From positions 1 to 7,650 of the forward strand of contig DXXH01000102.1 of the NCBI GenBank assembly GCA_019416395.1: 7,650 nucleotides of DNA, written 5' to 3'. Numbering within the stretch: position 1 is the stretch's first letter; the number at the start of each line of letters is the position of its first letter. The stretch comes from Clostridiales bacterium (lineage in GTDB: Bacteria; Bacillota; Clostridia; Oscillospirales; Acutalibacteraceae). The notes under the pieces are model-generated. The model worked only from the letters and a program-made list of their open reading frames with translations, did no database searches and was not told the DNA's origin. The position numbers were made by a program, and so were the translations under genes. Positions 5,198-7,650 of the stretch are shown here, piece by piece.

Positions 5198-6804
5198 AAC
5201 AACTATATCAGACCGTCAAGGAAGCCATTATCCGGAAGCTGCCCTGGATCGTGGGAATCATCATTGTGGTCCAGCCCTTGCTGGACGTGCTTTCCTATTT
5301 TCTTGGGGAATTGGGGAATAATTCCCTGTCTACCGGGCTGCGTTTCCTCATGCTGATGGTCGTGGCCCTGCTGGGCTTTATCGTCAGCGGTAAAAAGCGG
5401 GTGTACGTGATTTTTTATGGCATAGTGGGTGTGTTCTGGATAGCTCATATGGCCAATTGTTACCGTATCGGCTATCAGTCCATGGTGTCGGATACTGCCA
5501 ATTTTCTGCGGATCATGAATTTCCCCATATTTGCTTTGTCCTTTATCACGTTTTTCAAAAAAGGGGAGCATCTGCGGAAGTTTATCTATACGTCTTTCGC
5601 CATCAACCTGGGGGAGATTATTCTTTTTACAGCGTTGCCCTGGATCATAGGCCAACCTGTGTATACCTATGATACTCTGTACCTTGGAGTGATGGGCTGG
5701 TTTGGCGTGGCCAATGCCCAAAGCGCGATTATCGTGCTGGTGGCACCCTTGGCCATATTGTTCGCTTGGAAGACCCAGAAATATCCGGTGTTTTTGATAT
5801 CCCTGGTTCTTTCCTTTGGGTTGATGTTTGTCACAGGCACGAAATTTACGTTCTATTCCATCTTTATCGTTGCCGGGGCGTATATTTTCCTGTTCGCGCT
5901 GAATTTTCACAAGAAAAGCTTGCGGTACGTATTGCCGTTGCTGGGAGTTTTGGTATTGGTGGTGGCTTTCCGGAATTACGCGCCGATGCAGCAGCGGGAA
6001 AGCCAGTCCCAGTACGCGCTGAACAATTATCAGCAGCGGGTGGAAGAGAGCCTGAAAAACAGTGGTACCGATCAGGAAGCCATTGAGGAAATCAAACAGG
6101 AGCTGGAAGAAAGCCAGAGCGGTTCTTCCAGTGCCAACACCATGGGGGAAGAGATCCGGTTGCAGCGGCTGCGGAACAGCCTGATGGGGGTTTATACCGA
6201 TCCAGAAGTCTATGGCCCTGTGTTTGAGAATCTGTATCAGCGTTTCGGCGTGTACAATGTGATGGAAGCCTACGATTACACTTCCCAGCCGACTATTTTG
6301 TCCGATTCCCGTGTACGGAAATCCATGTATGCCAAGCTGATGTGGGAAGAGAAGGATTTCCTGACCCATCTGTTTGGATTTGAATACAGCGATATGGTAT
6401 ACGACGGCACCATTTACGACTTGGAGAACGATTTCCCAGCGGTGTTCTATTTCTGCGGGTACATTGGGTTTACCCTGTATATGGTATTTTTGGCGCTGTT
6501 CGTCGTGATGATCTTGAAAGCCTTTGGCCAAGACGTGGCCAATGCCTGGAAGGATCAAAAAAGCGGGCGGGGTATACCCTTGCGGAGCTTGGCGGCTTTT
6601 GGCGGCGGAGTACAGCGGTTCCTCACCATGGAAATGGGAGCAGTTGGCATGACGTTCTTGCTGGCGGCTATAGCGGCTCAGATTTCGGGAAATGTTTTGC
6701 GCAGGCCCAACGTAACGGTCTATTTTGCCATTGCTGCTGCTTATTTAACGTACCTGACGGTGATCCAGCGGAGAAAGAAGCCAGAAGAGAAGAAAACTTG
6801 GTAA
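5194..6804 (+). CDS. Polytopic membrane protein, O-antigen ligase/polymerase-like (second of a tandem pair)
   Basis: The protein has 536 residues with the same plan as its upstream paralogue: about eleven or twelve hydrophobic segments, a large hydrophilic loop at about 260-410, three or so further helices, and a short basic end. Shared landmarks are VVQPLLDVLSYF (25-36), RIGYQ (91-95), PVYTYD (155-160), GWFGVANAQS (168-177), TGTKFTFY (214-221), YDYTSQP (360-366), ENDFPA (411-416), GYIG (422-425) and SGNVLRRPNVTVY (498-510). Compared with the first protein, its loop carries a longer Gln/Glu/Ser-rich stretch (266-320) and its late cytoplasmic connection (about 443-477) is longer. A glycan-joining or polymerising role in the cell envelope is inferred from fold resemblance only. 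ATG 5194 forms an ATGA overlap with the upstream stop and follows a G-rich ribosome binding site (about 5182-5189). The alternative TTG at 5167 adds nine unconserved residues. The overlap indicates coupled translation, so the two proteins may act together. Confidence 0.78.
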   Translation: MKQLYQTVKEAIIRKLPWIVGIIIVVQPLLDVLSYFLGELGNNSLSTGLRFLMLMVVALLGFIVSGKKRVYVIFYGIVGVFWIAHMANCYRIGYQSMVSDTANFLRIMNFPIFALSFITFFKKGEHLRKFIYTSFAINLGEIILFTALPWIIGQPVYTYDTLYLGVMGWFGVANAQSAIIVLVAPLAILFAWKTQKYPVFLISLVLSFGLMFVTGTKFTFYSIFIVAGAYIFLFALNFHKKSLRYVLPLLGVLVLVVAFRNYAPMQQRESQSQYALNNYQQRVEESLKNSGTDQEAIEEIKQELEESQSGSSSANTMGEEIRLQRLRNSLMGVYTDPEVYGPVFENLYQRFGVYNVMEAYDYTSQPTILSDSRVRKSMYAKLMWEEKDFLTHLFGFEYSDMVYDGTIYDLENDFPAVFYFCGYIGFTLYMVFLALFVVMILKAFGQDVANAWKDQKSGRGIPLRSLAAFGGGVQRFLTMEMGAVGMTFLLAAIAAQISGNVLRRPNVTVYFAIAAAYLTYLTVIQRRKKPEEKKTW

Positions 6805-6807
6805 CTG

Positions 6808-6847
6808 AAAAAGAGCGGTCCACGGAAAAATCGTGGCCGCTCTTTTT
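6808..6847. terminator. Bidirectional intrinsic terminator between convergent genes
   Basis: A 16-bp stem (6808-6818 and 6820-6824 paired with 6832-6847, with T6819 bulged) encloses the loop 6825-6831. The outer pairs are an A tract on the left and a T tract on the right, so on either strand the hairpin ends in U residues. It lies 3 bases after the stop of the second membrane protein and 8 bases beyond the stop of the minus-strand gene, so one structure can serve both converging units. Confidence 0.92.
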
Positions 6848-6855
6848 GTGTGTTG

Positions 6856-7413
6856 TCAGGCTTCACCGCCGGAAGATTCTCCCGAAGAGGTGGAACCACC
6901 GGAAGAGGAAGAACCTTCGGAGCTTTCTACAGCTGGCGTTCCGGTATCTTGTGTTTGGCTGCTTTCCGAAGCTTGTTGGGCTGCTTTTTCTTCCTGGGGA
7001 ATGGCGCTTTTCCATTCCTTGGGTTTGGCTTTTTGACGGCGCATAGCCATGGCCAACTGATATCCTTTGATGTCGTGTTCCATCAGGTATTTCAAATCCT
7101 TCATCGGCACCTTATCCCCAGCCATGACCCGGGAAGCAATCAAATTACAAGTCTTCATGATTTTCATGGTTTCGCTCAGGGTATCCAGTATGTCTTTCTG
7201 AGAAGCGCTTTCTGCTTCCCGCTGAGTTTGTTCCATTTGCTGAAGTTTGGAAGTATTCTCTAAAAGAGCCAAAATCTGTTGGGATAGAACAACCCGGTCG
7301 TTTTTTCCCAATCCTGCCGGGGGTGCGGTCATTCCTTTGGAAGAGGAAGTGTTACGGGAGAGTGAGGTGTTTCTCTGAACCCACAAATTCCACGGGGTGT
7401 TGTCGATTTTCAT
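6856..7413 (-). CDS. Small soluble protein of unknown function with GDKVP motif and Ser/Gly/Glu-rich tail
   Basis: The protein has 185 residues, no signal peptide and no membrane segment, so it is predicted to be cytoplasmic. I cannot name it. A polar N-terminus (1-38, beginning MKIDNTPWNLW) is followed by a helical, possibly coiled-coil stretch (about 42-90, rich in Leu, Gln, Glu and Lys). Then comes a compact segment containing IASRVMAGDKVP (92-103) and LMEHDIKGYQLAMAMRR (110-126). The tail from about 140 is low-complexity Gln/Glu/Ser/Gly and ends in SSGGEA. The IA.R...GDKVP..D...L pattern reminds me of uncharacterised small clostridial proteins, but I recall no function and give none. The start at 7413 has AAGGAG eight bases upstream on the minus strand. 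The open frame runs 62 codons further, to 7599, but that extension looks non-coding (AT-rich, unusual composition) and would cross the opposite-strand promoter. It converges on the shared terminator. Confidence 0.8.
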   Translation of the reverse strand: MKIDNTPWNLWVQRNTSLSRNTSSSKGMTAPPAGLGKNDRVVLSQQILALLENTSKLQQMEQTQREAESASQKDILDTLSETMKIMKTCNLIASRVMAGDKVPMKDLKYLMEHDIKGYQLAMAMRRQKAKPKEWKSAIPQEEKAAQQASESSQTQDTGTPAVESSEGSSSSGGSTSSGESSGGEA

Positions 7414-7421
7414 AGTCCAAT

Positions 7422-7427
7422 CTCCTT
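7422..7427 (-). promoter_or_regulatory. Ribosome binding site deciding the minus-strand gene start
   Basis: Read on the minus strand this is AAGGAG, eight bases before the ATG whose first base is 7413. It is a strong Shine-Dalgarno match and the main reason to reject the 62-codon upstream extension of the frame. Confidence 0.8.
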
Positions 7428-7466
7428 TTTGTGTTAAACAGCTGGAGGTGAAAACGAAGTTCGTAT

Positions 7467-7482
7467 AGGTCAGTTCAGACCT
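7467..7482. repeat. Short inverted repeat in the minus-strand gene's leader region
   Basis: AGGTC and GACCT are separated by six bases. Just beside it, ACGAA-G-TTCGT (7454-7464) forms a second small palindrome. Both lie between the minus-strand start codon and any plausible promoter for it, so they could be operator half-sites or weak leader hairpins. They are short, and chance occurrence is possible. Confidence 0.3.
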
Positions 7483-7581
7483 GCGGTATATCCTTTTACT
7501 GTATATATCGGAATCTTCCAATAGAAAAATAATAGGGATTTTCAACAAACAAAAAGAGACTTTGTGCAAATTACAAAAGAC

Positions 7582-7608
7582 GAAATTCCCGTTTGACAAA
7601 CGGATTTC
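7582..7608. repeat. Inverted repeat overlapping the -35 box (candidate operator)
   Basis: CCGTTTG (7589-7595) and CAAACGG (7597-7603) are perfect 7-bp arms around a single central A. The symmetry continues outward as GAAAT (7582-7586) against ATTTC (7604-7608), with a two-base bulge on the left. The -35 hexamer lies wholly inside the core, so a dimeric regulator bound here should block RNA polymerase. The regulator is unknown. Confidence 0.6.
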
Positions 7609-7621
7609 ACCGCGCTACAAT
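7593..7621 (+). promoter_or_regulatory. Near-consensus sigma-A-type promoter reading out of the window
   Basis: A perfect -35 TTGACA (7593-7598) and a -10 TACAAT (7616-7621, five of six) are separated by 17 bases. Transcription would start near 7628. AAGGGG at 7641-7646 could be the ribosome binding site of a gene whose start codon lies just past base 7650. The target gene is not visible. Confidence 0.85.
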
Positions 7622-7650
7622 AAATGTGGAAAAATGGAATAAGGGGTGCC

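Noticed and set aside
5203..6558. Minus-strand open frame of 451 codons opposite the second membrane gene
   Set aside because: The His/Gln/Pro-rich translation is what results from antisense reading of hydrophobic codons. The sense frame matches its paralogue throughout.
7470..7560. Candidate minus-strand promoter hexamers (TATACC, TATATA, TATTAT)
   Set aside because: None has a convincing -35 partner at 16-18 bases. AT-rich sequence gives several equally weak options, so none is called.
7414..7599. N-terminal extension of the minus-strand gene by 62 residues
   Set aside because: The internal ATG at 7413 has a strong AAGGAG site. The extension is AT-rich and crosses a strong opposite-strand promoter.

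Overview
The window looks like a chromosomal segment from a Gram-positive gut-type member of the Clostridia, plausibly an Oscillospirales/Ruminococcaceae relative. The reasons are a GlgC-GlgD pair followed by GlgA, which is the Firmicutes arrangement with a separate GlgD subunit; purine-rich Shine-Dalgarno sites; sigma-A-type promoters; intrinsic terminators; and base composition slightly above half G+C by eye. The genus call is inference.

Region 1 (1-3386, + strand) is a glycogen synthesis cluster. It holds the 3' part of glgC (catalytic ADP-glucose pyrophosphorylase subunit, cut by the window's left edge), glgD (its degenerate partner subunit) overlapping glgC by a base or so, and glgA (ADP-glucose-dependent glycogen synthase) after a 105-base gap with no visible terminator. 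GlgC/GlgD make ADP-glucose from glucose-1-phosphate and ATP, and GlgA adds the glucose to the growing alpha-1,4-glucan. A strong intrinsic terminator closes the cluster. Branching enzyme and phosphorylase are not in the window.

Region 2 (3387-6847, + strand) is a two-gene unit. It starts with an extended -10 promoter and a leader of about 130 bases containing a palindrome and a hairpin. Two tandem, diverged paralogues of a polytopic membrane protein follow, joined by an ATGA stop/start overlap. Both resemble the O-antigen ligase/polymerase-like superfamily, but their substrate cannot be read from sequence. The unit ends in a hairpin with A and T tracts on either side, which should work in both directions.

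Region 3 (6848-7650) holds a minus-strand gene for a small soluble protein of unknown function, with a predicted helical core, a GDKVP motif and a Ser/Gly/Glu-rich tail. It converges on the shared terminator. Upstream of it, at the right edge, is a near-consensus + strand promoter (TTGACA-17-TACAAT) for a gene beyond the window; a good inverted repeat overlaps its -35 box.

No RNA gene, CRISPR array, insertion sequence or phage gene was recognised. The only gene-free stretch over 300 bases is 3330-3646, described in the feature entries. I see no clear evidence of a wholly new system. The points most worth a second look are the tandem membrane paralogues, the substituted lysine in GlgA, the operator-like repeat at the right edge and the uncharacterised minus-strand protein.
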